Shown here in pieces: positions 8,593 to 16,612 of a DNA stretch of 64,000 nucleotides. Both the position numbers and the translations under genes were made by a program. Each line of letters begins with the position of its first letter. Positions within the stretch are counted from its first letter, which is position 1. Location of the stretch: NCBI GenBank assembly GCA_003165235.1, contig PLSV01000024.1:26781-90780 (forward strand). Direction: 5' to 3'. The notes beneath the pieces are model-generated. The model was not told the origin of the DNA. It saw nothing but the letters and a program-made list of their open reading frames with translations, and searched no databases. This stretch comes from Syntrophobacteraceae bacterium. GTDB taxonomy: Bacteria > Desulfobacterota > Syntrophobacteria > Syntrophobacterales > Syntrophobacteraceae.

Positions 8593-10883
8593 AGAAACCA
8601 CCTTGAACGTCCAATGCGACCCCAAAGAACGCTCGCGTCCCAGTTCGGAAGGCCGCCGAGTTTTCCGAGGAGGTCCGCGATGATTTCCGAGTACAGCACC
8701 GTCACTGGAAGAGACCCGGGGAAGAAACTTTTCCACGAGTGGTTAGCGAAGGCGTAGACCTGCCTGGCGAGGTAGGTCGTGTCCGTAAACGTCGACTCTC
8801 GGTGGAGTCGGAGAAGGATGGGGGACGGGAGCCCATCTTCGGGGCGTTTCACGTCGCGTGCACCGGTGAGAACGATGAGAACCTCCGATTTCGAGAGCTT
8901 GAGCACTTGGCCGCGCTCTGGTGCATAAGCTCCTTTTATCTTTTTTGTCTCGTAGTCATACACTCCATCCTGGCCCTCGTCGAAGAGGAGATATGGATGG
9001 TGTTCGTTGACCTCGACGAAGGCGAAATCGACATCGTATCGTCCTAAGGCTTTCATCAGGTTTTTGACAGCTTCTGCCTCGACGTTGCGGAATGGCTTGA
9101 AGGCGTGAAAGACAAGACGGACATGGTCACCGTCCTGCCAGTTCATATCCTGCGAGATGGAATTAATTGTGTTCCTCAAAGTGGCCAGGAGTTCCTCCCC
9201 ATATTTCTCGTAAGGGACGGCCTGGCTCCGGTTTGTGATGCGGTAGTCGCCATCACCCGAGAAGACGGTAGTGAATCCCACAACCCTTTCCCGGTTGCCG
9301 AGACGTCCCTCGCCGACCTTGGCTGACCCGATGCCCATAACAAGCTCATGCGCGATAGCCCTGTCGCATCGGAGCAGCCACGGCGTTCCCCCGAGTTTGC
9401 TGTACGTGGCCAACGCCATGTTGTTGAGGGCATAAGCAAGCTGTCCTTCCCAAAGAGACGCAGTCTCAAGGGTGAACTCCTGCACGGGCGTCTGGTGCGT
9501 AAGAAATGCGTGCTTTGTAACGAGATAGGGGTTGTTTGTTCCCTGCTGCTCTCGGAATACTTGTTCAATCTGGACGAGGGCGAGGTCCCATCGGTCTTCG
9601 TCGGAGATGGCCTCTTGGGCGGCACGCTGGTAAGCGTCAGCAGTTGGGTTATCGGTGAGGAAGAATTTCGGAGAAACGCCGTCGAGACGATACTTGCCGA
9701 TTAACCCGTTGTCGAACGGTCCCAGCTTTTTCTTGGGGTGCCGTTGGCCGTAGAAGAACTTATGGAGGAACTGTTCCACCCGACCTTTTGCGGAGGCCTG
9801 ACAGACGACCGCGATACGCGGACGGTTCTTCGAGAACGTTTGCTGGGAGTAGGGTCCGCAGTTTTGTATGCCCCGGTCAGCCCAAGTGTCTGTCTTGGCA
9901 CCTGTCGGGTCAAAGACGTATACCGGTTTGGGCGCAGTTTCTATTGTCGGAAGTGCCTTGCCCTTAAGGAGAGTGCCCACGGTAAGGGTAACGCCATGGC
10001 TTACCTCAAGGACCTGTTTCTGGAGGTACCCGACGATCTTGAGGAGATCTTGGAGCTTTGCCGGTCCAACCCGGTGCGTCGCGGCTTTTTGGAGTAGAGC
10101 TTCTCGGACCTCGTTTGCTCTGTTCATGAAGACTTGGTCGAGGAGGTTGGTGAAGCTGTGAGAACTGGGCTCTAGATAACACTCCTGCAACTTTACTGAG
10201 TGCATTCCGTCGCGGGCATCTTCAAGCTGGATCTCGTCCAATCTCAATGCTGAGACTCGTCCAAGGAGCTCGAAGCGGGGTTCGAGCCTTGGGTCGTTTT
10301 GGGGACACATTCGGCCAACATAGAACCCCTGGAGTTTGATTCCGGCGGTATTGAGTTCGTCGGAAGACGCAGTCACACGTCGGCTTGTTCTGGAATCGAG
10401 TGCTAGACCAAGGAAGGGTTCGCGATTGGCGAAGGAAAAGACCCGAACATCGAGCTCATAGCGCGGTGAAAGATCGAGCCATGCTGGCGCGGAAAGCCCC
10501 TGAGGGAGGGCCTCTTTGAGAAGGCCATTTACCCCAAGGAACGTGATGGGTCTATATTTGATGACCTGCCTAGGCAGGGCATGCAAGTGGTCAATAAGGG
10601 TTTCACGAAGTAAAACCGCTACCATGCTTAGATTCTCACGGAGGGGGAGTTCTTGTTGAGCATCTCCTATCGCCGGGGCGTTCTGAATCCGCGGGAGGCA
10701 GACGATCCGGTCGCGTTGGCGAGCTACTGCGTGAGTTCCACGATGTGTGTGCCGAAGCTGGATGAGGTCGTCGCGGCCTGTTATTGGATCGTATGCGAAT
10801 ATGCCGACCTGGATAGTGGTGTCGGGGACTTCAATAGGCACGATATTGAGCGCGGGCTTAGTATTATGCTGAGAGTAGCTCAT
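8589..10883 (-). CDS. Long prokaryotic Argonaute, probably catalytically inactive (long-B type)
   Basis: This 764-residue protein has the pAgo C-terminal signature SFFPGSLPVTVLYSEII (about residues 720-736) preceded by ARQVYAFANHSW. The PIWI region starts near residue 340 (RPRIAVVCQ). Where active pAgos carry the first catalytic Asp, in a GxD strand near residue 535, this protein reads VVGFTTVFSG. The later HRDG-like segment near 593 reads VFHAFKPFRN. At least two residues of the DEDX tetrad are therefore absent, which points to guide-directed binding without cleavage. The length fits a long pAgo with N, PAZ-like, MID and PIWI regions. Its ATG overlaps the stop of the upstream antitoxin remnant, and its stop overlaps the nuclease start. 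Likely role: nucleic-acid-guided sensor of invading DNA that triggers the nuclease next door. Confidence 0.85.
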   Translation of the reverse strand: MSYSQHNTKPALNIVPIEVPDTTIQVGIFAYDPITGRDDLIQLRHTHRGTHAVARQRDRIVCLPRIQNAPAIGDAQQELPLRENLSMVAVLLRETLIDHLHALPRQVIKYRPITFLGVNGLLKEALPQGLSAPAWLDLSPRYELDVRVFSFANREPFLGLALDSRTSRRVTASSDELNTAGIKLQGFYVGRMCPQNDPRLEPRFELLGRVSALRLDEIQLEDARDGMHSVKLQECYLEPSSHSFTNLLDQVFMNRANEVREALLQKAATHRVGPAKLQDLLKIVGYLQKQVLEVSHGVTLTVGTLLKGKALPTIETAPKPVYVFDPTGAKTDTWADRGIQNCGPYSQQTFSKNRPRIAVVCQASAKGRVEQFLHKFFYGQRHPKKKLGPFDNGLIGKYRLDGVSPKFFLTDNPTADAYQRAAQEAISDEDRWDLALVQIEQVFREQQGTNNPYLVTKHAFLTHQTPVQEFTLETASLWEGQLAYALNNMALATYSKLGGTPWLLRCDRAIAHELVMGIGSAKVGEGRLGNRERVVGFTTVFSGDGDYRITNRSQAVPYEKYGEELLATLRNTINSISQDMNWQDGDHVRLVFHAFKPFRNVEAEAVKNLMKALGRYDVDFAFVEVNEHHPYLLFDEGQDGVYDYETKKIKGAYAPERGQVLKLSKSEVLIVLTGARDVKRPEDGLPSPILLRLHRESTFTDTTYLARQVYAFANHSWKSFFPGSLPVTVLYSEIIADLLGKLGGLPNWDASVLWGRIGRSRWFL

Positions 10884-11105
10884 ATCACTCTTTCTCGGAC
10901 ATGAATACCTGTCTGCTCAGGCCCCTTCGGCGGCAGCAACTCGTCATTGAACGGCGATTTTGCGGTATAGATGCCACAGCCGCCCTTGAGCAGGCGTCCC
11001 TTGCGAACCAGGCCGCGCAAAACACGGCCCTGGTCCATAGCCACCGAGGTCTTTAAAGCCGGCGCGCAAAAACACATCACTCCGTTTGCGGGTAATGCGT
11101 TTCAT
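10880..11105 (-). pseudogene. DUF6088/AbiEi-like antitoxin remnant, frameshifted and truncated
   Basis: From ATG at 11105 the frame reads MKRITRKRSDVFLRAGFKDL, the usual N-terminus of DUF6088/AbiEi-type winged-helix antitoxins. One extra base at 11035-11036 shifts the frame. The next frame continues the family pattern (DQGRVLRGLVRKGRLLKG, then GIYTA and LPPKG). After about 65 residues the similarity stops and the frame ends in TGA overlapping the pAgo ATG. Full-length relatives are about 200 residues, so roughly two thirds are missing. The pAgo operon appears to have replaced the 3' part of this gene. The leftover 5' end and its promoter may now help express pAgo. Confidence 0.7.
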
Positions 11106-11604
11106 CACGCGGATTTCCAGGTTTTCTGCCCCATATCATTCCTTGTGTGCTCCTAAAATACGACATCTAAAGACTGTTTCCAATTGAATAATCAAGAAGC
11201 TAAAGCTAGATCGTTTGCCCCCTTCCCTTATCAGGTCCTTTAATAGATTGTGCTGCTTCCAACCCGCTCATGGCGGGCCGAGTGTTACTCGCCCCTTTCA
11301 GGGACTCCCCGAGACCGTGGCGCCTCGGCCATTTTGTAACGCCCCCGTTCGCAAGAGCTAAGGGCCTACGCCCCTCGCGTGCGCAAGGGTGAAGGCTACG
11401 CCCGAGGGGCGGGGTATTCCCAGCCTCCTGCGTCTTCGGCTTGTGCAGGCCGGGAGATCCCCCGCCTCGCCCCTCGCCATTGCTGCCTCCGGTCTCGTCG
11501 ACTTAGGCAGAAGTGGCAGGGTACTTTGCGCTGGGTCACCTGTCCGCGTCCCAGCGTTCAAGGCGTAGGACAGAGAATCTTTCTTCCGATTTGTGATTAC
11601 GGTC
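11106..11604. other. Intergenic segment with GC-rich inverted and direct repeats
   Basis: No gene is supported here. The nonamer CGCCCCTCG occurs at 11369-11377 and 11468-11476, and its inverse CGAGGGGCG at 11403-11411. The first and the inverse copy can form a 9-bp stem. The octamer CTACGCCC also occurs twice (11366-11373 and 11396-11403). The segment separates the leftward pAgo operon from the rightward ATPase operon and is more GC-rich than its flanks. It may hold a fossil repeat element or a junction between two acquired cassettes. Confidence 0.5.
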
Positions 11605-11633
11605 TTGACAAAGTTATGAAGTGCCAGTAATTT
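11605..11633 (+). promoter_or_regulatory. Sigma-70-type promoter of the three-gene ATPase/nuclease operon
   Basis: TTGACA at 11605-11610 is followed, after 17 bases, by TAATTT at 11628-11633. The nonamer TGCCAGTAA occurs at 11622-11630, overlapping the -10, and again at 11638-11646, a spacing of 16 bases. It could be the direct-repeat operator of a regulator. The ATPase gene starts 50 bases downstream of the -10. Confidence 0.6.
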
Positions 11634-11683
11634 GAAATGCCAGTAACACATTAACAATGAGAACACTTTTGAGGAGGTTCGAA

Positions 11684-12979
11684 ATGGCAATCCGGAGACA
11701 GAAAAAAAGCGTGATGGTCGAAAATTTTGGACTGCGTGACAACCCGTTCTCGTCGATTGGGATTTACAATGTTGACGGTGAACATACCTACGTGCCTGAA
11801 ATGTACGGACGTCAACTCAATGAGTTCTATGAGAAATTTTTCCTGCGTTCTCTGGAGAACGAGCGTCACCGACAGGTGATCGGAGCGGTATGGTCAAGTC
11901 ACACGGGAAGCAAGTGGGGGAAGGGTTTCGGAAAGTCGATGCTCATGGCCGAGGAGTCGAAGCGTCTCAATCAAGATTTCGGTGCTGCAATGCTGCGGAG
12001 GATGGAAGTCGAGGAAGAGGACGTTGCTCAACACCCTATACTTTCCGGTTACTGCACCTTCGACCAGTCTAAAGGAATTACATCTTTTCCAGCGGCGCTC
12101 CTTGATGCGGTGGGATTTATCATAGCGTCTCCCTATGGTGAAACAACGGTTCACCGGGAACTTCGTGCTCGGATTCTGGCCGACCTTGACTACCAAGAGG
12201 GCTATGCTGGTCAGGCGATCGAAGAGGCGATTCAAGCAGAGCTCCGTAAATATAGCGGCCTCAACATTCAACTGGGCCACCATACGTTATCCCGGTTCAT
12301 TTTTGACCTCGCTCGGGAGGACACCGCAGCTATTGTTGGTTTTATCCGCCATGAAATTGGTCCTCGGATCAAGGCAACTCAGGGGTTCAATTTCATACAT
12401 GTTTTTAATGCCTTCGCCAAACTTGCCGGGGTGGTCTACATTACCTACTTCATCGATCAAATTGAGAATTTCTCTCGGTTTACCCGCCAGCAGGAGCGAG
12501 ATATTAAAATAATCCGCGAGGCTATGTGTCAGACTTCCCCAACGGCAGACATGGCTTCGTTCATCTTTCAGATGCATATACACGCTCAACAGGCAATCGA
12601 GAATTGGTGGCAAATAGAGGATCTGCCTTCACTGGATATCACAGTTCCAACCAATAGCGGACGTATCATAACCATTACAGGTTTGGGTAGGCAGGAGGCG
12701 GAGATTCTAACATCCAGGTATTTGGCCGACTACCGTATCGACGGTTTTGATTCACCGCAGCCACTCCATCCTTTTACACCGGAAATCATCCAGGCCGTCT
12801 TGGATGCGACCTCAGGGAACCCGCGGAGCCTCTTGCGTACCTTAGGTGATATCCTGGACAAGGCCCGAGATGACGAAAGAGATATCCTAGATCTCACTTA
12901 CGTTGAACCACTTCTCGACCAAGATTATGACGCGCAGGCCAATGTCTTGGAGGACGAATTCGACAATCCAGTGAGGTGA
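11684..12979 (+). CDS. P-loop ATPase, first gene of an unnamed putative defence operon
   Basis: The 431-residue product carries a Walker A-like loop, GSKWGKGFGKS (about residues 74-84), and a Walker B strand, VVYITYFIDQIENF (about 251-264). A later DATSGNPRSLLRTL segment (about 365) resembles the sensor-2/winged-helix region of ORC/STAND-like AAA+ ATPases. The ATG at 11684 is chosen because GAGGAGG lies about six bases upstream; the upstream ATG at 11657 has no such site. The stop overlaps the following gene. I know of no named family for it. Lying in a defence island beside a PD-(D/E)XK nuclease gene, it could be a sensor or motor that controls the nuclease. That role is inferred. Confidence 0.72.
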   Translation: MAIRRQKKSVMVENFGLRDNPFSSIGIYNVDGEHTYVPEMYGRQLNEFYEKFFLRSLENERHRQVIGAVWSSHTGSKWGKGFGKSMLMAEESKRLNQDFGAAMLRRMEVEEEDVAQHPILSGYCTFDQSKGITSFPAALLDAVGFIIASPYGETTVHRELRARILADLDYQEGYAGQAIEEAIQAELRKYSGLNIQLGHHTLSRFIFDLAREDTAAIVGFIRHEIGPRIKATQGFNFIHVFNAFAKLAGVVYITYFIDQIENFSRFTRQQERDIKIIREAMCQTSPTADMASFIFQMHIHAQQAIENWWQIEDLPSLDITVPTNSGRIITITGLGRQEAEILTSRYLADYRIDGFDSPQPLHPFTPEIIQAVLDATSGNPRSLLRTLGDILDKARDDERDILDLTYVEPLLDQDYDAQANVLEDEFDNPVR

Positions 12980-12984
12980 GCACT

Positions 12985-14154
12985 ATGTCCAAAATGACTG
13001 ATACGATACTCCGGGTGACCGCGCGCGATCTTTTTCTGACGCTCAGTCTTTTCAGTGGCGACCACGGAGAGACAACCCTGGAGAATATCCGCCTGCGGTT
13101 TTGCATCGACCGCAAGATGCAACGGAAGGGTGATTATCTTTGGTCGCGAGCCCGGGACGCAGCAAGCGAACTCCGAAAGCTGAACCTCGTCGAGGTTGAC
13201 GCCATACCTCGTGACCGGCAGTACTATCAGAAAATGAAAGATGCGAAGATTGTACTCAGCAACCAAGGGCACGCGCTCCTGACCAGATTCGCGAAGGACC
13301 GGGCTGGGGCTTATGATGATCTTTTCGCCCGAATGTTTAATGAGCACTCGTACATGCGAGCTCTCTGGGATACGCTTTCGACGGCAGACCTGACGGTGCC
13401 GGTAGCCACTTCACTCCGCGATCATGTAAGTCCTCGGTACGGTAACGCCACTGACCTCGTGGACGACATCGCAGGTGGCCGCTTTGAGTATGATCGGTTT
13501 CTAGCGATCTTATCGGAGCGGCTGCCCTCTCCCCTTGTGGGCGATGAACAGATGGACATCCAGCGGGCGCTCATGGACCTTATGGAGGTAATTGCCCCAG
13601 CCGCAAACATTGAGGAAGCCTCGGACTTTGCAAAGAAGTTTCTTGATCGTCTGAATGAAACCTTCATTCCGATCATTATGCGCCGTTACGGAGTTGGCTT
13701 CGACTACAGGACCCATCGTAGTCTCTGGTCCCTCGGTCAAGAGTTCCAGGTATGGTGGGCCACCTCATCATATCCTGGGATTTCTGGAACACTTATCTTT
13801 CTAACAGCATCACTTAAGGCGGATCCGGAGGACTGCTCAGTTGTAACAAGTATCGAGCATCCGGCAGGGGTTTCGATGTTACGGGAATCCTTTCTGGACC
13901 GCCTTTACGGCGCATACTTGAAGCACAGAAGAACTATGGGGAACACCTATGTACATGCGTGGGAGCTGAGGGCGGTCTTCTGTGGCGAAAACCGTTGCCA
14001 GCCCGGGGTCTTCAATGCGCTTTTCGACGAACGCTATATGGGGTCCCAGGAATATAGGGTCCAACTCGAAATCGAGCGAACACGCCCGAGACACGAACTG
14101 CCAGTGATTGCTGGAAGTCGACGAATTGGTGCCATCGCGATTACGAAATTGTAG
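12985..14154 (+). CDS. Unknown protein with a probable winged-helix N-terminus, second gene of the ATPase/nuclease operon
   Basis: I do not recognise this 389-residue protein. Residues about 5-95 look like a DNA-binding or protein-protein winged-helix domain: TARDLFLTLSLFSG, then SELRKLNLVEVD, then KIVLSNQGHALLTRFA. The middle is helical, and the C-terminal part is strand-rich (GTLIFLTASL, YRVQLEIERT). ATG at 12985 is preceded at six bases by GAGGTGA, so it is preferred over the in-frame GTG at 12976. The ATPase stop falls just inside this ribosome-binding region, implying coupled translation. It could be an adaptor between the ATPase and the nuclease, or a target-recognition subunit. No catalytic motif is visible. 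Confidence 0.65.
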   Translation: MSKMTDTILRVTARDLFLTLSLFSGDHGETTLENIRLRFCIDRKMQRKGDYLWSRARDAASELRKLNLVEVDAIPRDRQYYQKMKDAKIVLSNQGHALLTRFAKDRAGAYDDLFARMFNEHSYMRALWDTLSTADLTVPVATSLRDHVSPRYGNATDLVDDIAGGRFEYDRFLAILSERLPSPLVGDEQMDIQRALMDLMEVIAPAANIEEASDFAKKFLDRLNETFIPIIMRRYGVGFDYRTHRSLWSLGQEFQVWWATSSYPGISGTLIFLTASLKADPEDCSVVTSIEHPAGVSMLRESFLDRLYGAYLKHRRTMGNTYVHAWELRAVFCGENRCQPGVFNALFDERYMGSQEYRVQLEIERTRPRHELPVIAGSRRIGAIAITKL

Positions 14155-14162
14155 GTGTTCTG

Positions 14163-14969
14163 ATGATTGACTCTGTTCTCCTACGCCATGGCCCACTAAT
14201 TTTGCCACGTGCGTACTACGAACTGTGCCTCGACATGTTCGCCGTGGTCCAGTATTGGGATCCTTCTACTCGCGGGGCTGAACGAGGGCGCGCTTTTGAA
14301 CGCGTGCTCTACCGGTACTGCGAAACACGGCGGCTGCGGCTTATTGAACGTGCCGGGTCAAAGACGATTTGCGGCGAGGCATCGGCGTCCAGATTCTTAC
14401 ACGAACAGGACGCAGTCATCGCTTCCCCGAGCTTCATCGTCCACATGGAACTTAAACACCTCTCCGTCCCCCTGGAAAAGAACGAGTTGTTGATCTTCGC
14501 ACACAAAGGTCTCGACTTCCTCATGGGCGGGTCGATAAAGATGCGCGCTGTGCCGATGTTTCGCATCGTTTTGAGCGGATCGCTTCTCCGCCAGGAGGCA
14601 CGGCGCTTTGCACTTCAGTGGGGGATAACGGCAATCGAGCCTGAGCGAATCCCGCTGCCCCTGCTCCATTATCTCTCTCTTTCAGATTTTCCGGGTGTTG
14701 ACTCATTCGATGGGGATCAATTAGCCGAAATGCACAAAGTGCTTTCGGAGAGTACGAAGTCGGTGCAAGAGGTTGTCCACCATCTCTCTGGCGTGCTCAC
14801 AGGAACCGCGCAGCCGGTGCTGGGACCGTGGGCCGACCGAACTCTTAACGTTCTTCAGTCTGACTGGGGTGATCGAATCTGGGCCGCGCTCGACGAGGGA
14901 ACTGGCGGGCAGTGGATTGAGGAACGCTATGACGCCCTTGATCGGGAACTCATGCTCGATCGGATCTAA
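14163..14969 (+). CDS. PD-(D/E)XK nuclease-like protein, third gene of the ATPase operon
   Basis: In this 268-residue product, GRAFERVLYRYCE (about residues 40-53) may supply the helical Glu of the fold. HEQDAVIASPSF followed by VHMELKHL gives D83, E96 and K98, a PD-(D/E)XK nuclease signature. The C-terminal half is helical and unassigned. It starts nine bases after the preceding stop, with TAGGTG as a ribosome-binding site, so it belongs to the same operon. An ATPase, an unknown subunit and a nuclease form a typical architecture for a defence cassette. The likely role is cutting nucleic acid when licensed by the ATPase. Family membership needs a profile search. Confidence 0.65.
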   Translation: MIDSVLLRHGPLILPRAYYELCLDMFAVVQYWDPSTRGAERGRAFERVLYRYCETRRLRLIERAGSKTICGEASASRFLHEQDAVIASPSFIVHMELKHLSVPLEKNELLIFAHKGLDFLMGGSIKMRAVPMFRIVLSGSLLRQEARRFALQWGITAIEPERIPLPLLHYLSLSDFPGVDSFDGDQLAEMHKVLSESTKSVQEVVHHLSGVLTGTAQPVLGPWADRTLNVLQSDWGDRIWAALDEGTGGQWIEERYDALDRELMLDRI

Positions 14970-15098
14970 AGCGGGGTTTAAGGAGAAGTGGAACGTAAAA
15001 CCCGGTTAAGGCCCTTGGAAGCGCTGGCACGGCTGAAAACCATGCTCAGTGATTTAGTTTTTAGCCCGTTGGATGGGCAAGTAACAGTGCCTCAACCC

Positions 15099-15704
15099 TC
15101 AAATCTCATTCATCAGGACCTCGTTTACCTCATCGCTCGTAAGGCCAAGATACCTCATGGTGGTCGTTGGGCTGGAATGGTTAAACCGCTTGGCCAGAAG
15201 CTCGAAGCCCACCCCGAACTTGGTCCGCTGAATGAACCCGAACGTCTTCCTTAAGGTATGCGCTCCGTAGTTTCCATGGTCCAAATTGATCGCCCTGGTC
15301 CATTTCTTGAGCAAGGCGTTGACGGCTTGGATGCTGAGAGGCTCCTTCGTCTTTCGGCTCGCAAAAAGATAATCGCTATCGTTTGGCCGGACTTTATCTA
15401 GGTAGTTTCGAAGGGCTTTGTGAACTGACTTGTTGACCATGAGGATGTTTTGTTTTCCCGTCTTGTTTTCCTTTATGGTGATGAACTCTCCGGGTTTAAG
15501 AGATTTTACGTCCTTTACCTTCACCATGAGGAGGTCGCCTGCGCGAAGACCGTTATTGATTCCCATGGTAAAAAGAAGCAAATCCCTTGGCGTCCCGGAC
15601 AGAAGTTGTTTTATCGCCTGAATGTCTTCGCCGCGCCGGATGGGATCCACCCGGATCATCCGCCCCTTCCCGGGATGATTGGGATTTTTATTTTGTTCCA
15701 TCAT
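15099..15704 (-). CDS. Short tyrosine recombinase (catalytic domain only)
   Basis: The 201-residue product has the phage-integrase catalytic residues in order: Arg in NNGLRAGDLL, His and Arg in GAHTLRKTFG, a late His in FNHSSPTTT, and Tyr in MRYLGL. The N-terminal core-binding domain usual in integrases of 300-400 residues is missing. Compact integrases of about 200 residues do exist on mobile elements and are associated with small invertible or integrative segments. Its ATG overlaps the end of the upstream 102-residue ORF by 17 bases. It converges with the preceding operon. It may have delivered or rearranged the defence cassettes; no att site is identified. Confidence 0.85.
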   Translation of the reverse strand: MMEQNKNPNHPGKGRMIRVDPIRRGEDIQAIKQLLSGTPRDLLLFTMGINNGLRAGDLLMVKVKDVKSLKPGEFITIKENKTGKQNILMVNKSVHKALRNYLDKVRPNDSDYLFASRKTKEPLSIQAVNALLKKWTRAINLDHGNYGAHTLRKTFGFIQRTKFGVGFELLAKRFNHSSPTTTMRYLGLTSDEVNEVLMNEI

Positions 15705-15996
15705 GCGTCTTTTCGGGCAGCAGATGCTTTATGCTGTATTTTCTGGGAGAGCGCCGGCCGGGGTCGGTCTTTTCCCTGATGCGCCGGGCAAAAAGCGCTT
15801 CCGCCTCATCCAAAGTGGAAAACTCCCACACCCTGCGGTCCCAGATTCTCCCCAGTGCTCCGCTTACCTTTAAAACTCGAAACGTCCCGTGACAGACCTC
15901 GATCCAGATCGAGTAGAAGGTTTGCCGCGGGGTGCTGGAAACCACCAGGTGAACATTTTTGACCACGTTGGGTCCGGATGCTTCCAAAGGGATCAT
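15688..15996 (-). CDS. Small WGR-like protein coupled to the recombinase
   Basis: The 102-residue product resembles a WGR-type domain: YSIWIEVCHGTFRVLKVSG, then DRRVWEFSTLDEAEALF, then a basic tail RRIREKTDPGRRSPRKY. WGR domains bind nucleic acid in some proteins. The ORF precedes and overlaps the recombinase gene, so the two are probably co-expressed. It could be a directionality or accessory factor. The domain call is made by eye and is moderate. Confidence 0.5.
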   Translation of the reverse strand: MIPLEASGPNVVKNVHLVVSSTPRQTFYSIWIEVCHGTFRVLKVSGALGRIWDRRVWEFSTLDEAEALFARRIREKTDPGRRSPRKYSIKHLLPEKTHDGTK

Positions 15997-16612
15997 GGAT
16001 GTTGCCTTTTCGGATTAGGTTGGCGTCGATTCCACCTTTTGAATTTATAATATTAACTTATAGCATAATAATGGCATTATAGTTAATAAAAAAATGCGGA
16101 AGGAAATTCCGAGGCCCCGAAATCATTCTCGGAAAAACAAATAAGTCGCGGATATGGCTATATATTACCCCAAAGCAACTAATATTAACTTTTATGTAAA
16201 AGTTAATATTAGCCTTGCGTATTTCTTTGGTACAAAAATGCAAGATGGAATCTCCCTCTCTCCTCCTCCGATAGGAGGCCGACACTCTGATACTATTCGA
16301 AACATTTCTCTAAAATTAGCGATGTCGAAAAAGAGGGTACTTACTCCTTAACCGCGAGCCTGCCGAACATGAAATCAGTGATCTGGTTGCCATGTTTAAA
16401 AGAGACCTTCATGACTCTCTGAGAGAAATGGGAACAAAGGTCCTAGGGTGAGCGTATGAAAGAAATGCTATAAGTTTCCGGCAGAATCCGACCGAAAATG
16501 CGGTTCGGATGCAGAGCGCACAACTTGATGCATTATTTCGGTTCACATTAGGTATTTCCACTAAAGACAAATCCTGTTAAAGAGCATGTTGTCTGAAGGT
16601 AACCTATAACGC
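15997..16612. other. AT-rich intergenic segment with inverted repeats
   Basis: No convincing gene is present. The segment holds a perfect 16-bp palindrome at 16179-16212, a third copy of the palindrome core AATATTAACTT at 16048-16058, and a small hairpin CCGACCG/CGGTTCGG near 16488-16508. A short copy of the start of the next gene, ATGAAAGAAATG, occurs near 16456 and is followed by stop. The end of an ORF with a protein-like tail (DLHDSLREMGTKVLG) is visible at about 16352-16452, but it has no start and no recognisable family. Confidence 0.5.
16179..16212. repeat. Perfect 16-bp inverted repeat, operator or hairpin
   Basis: Arms CTAATATTAACTTTTA (16179-16194) and its exact reverse complement (16197-16212) flank a two-base centre TG. 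The core AATATTAACTT recurs at 16048-16058, 131 bases upstream. An AT-rich palindrome with an extra half-copy suggests a dimeric regulator site, or a cruciform or recombinase site beside the integrase. Confidence 0.7.

Noticed and set aside
14988..15254. GTG ORF with AAGGAG just ahead of it
   Set aside because: The ribosome site is only two bases from the start, and most of the frame is antisense to the recombinase. It is kept only as a possible cut-off gene in a finding.
16154..16452. Possible small genes in the AT-rich spacer
   Set aside because: The 65-residue ORF crosses the palindrome and lacks a ribosome site. The other frame has a protein-like tail but no start.
16456..16475. Second start site for the ABC exporter (ATGAAAGAAATG)
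   Set aside because: The frame closes after five codons. It looks like a partial duplicate of the true start region.
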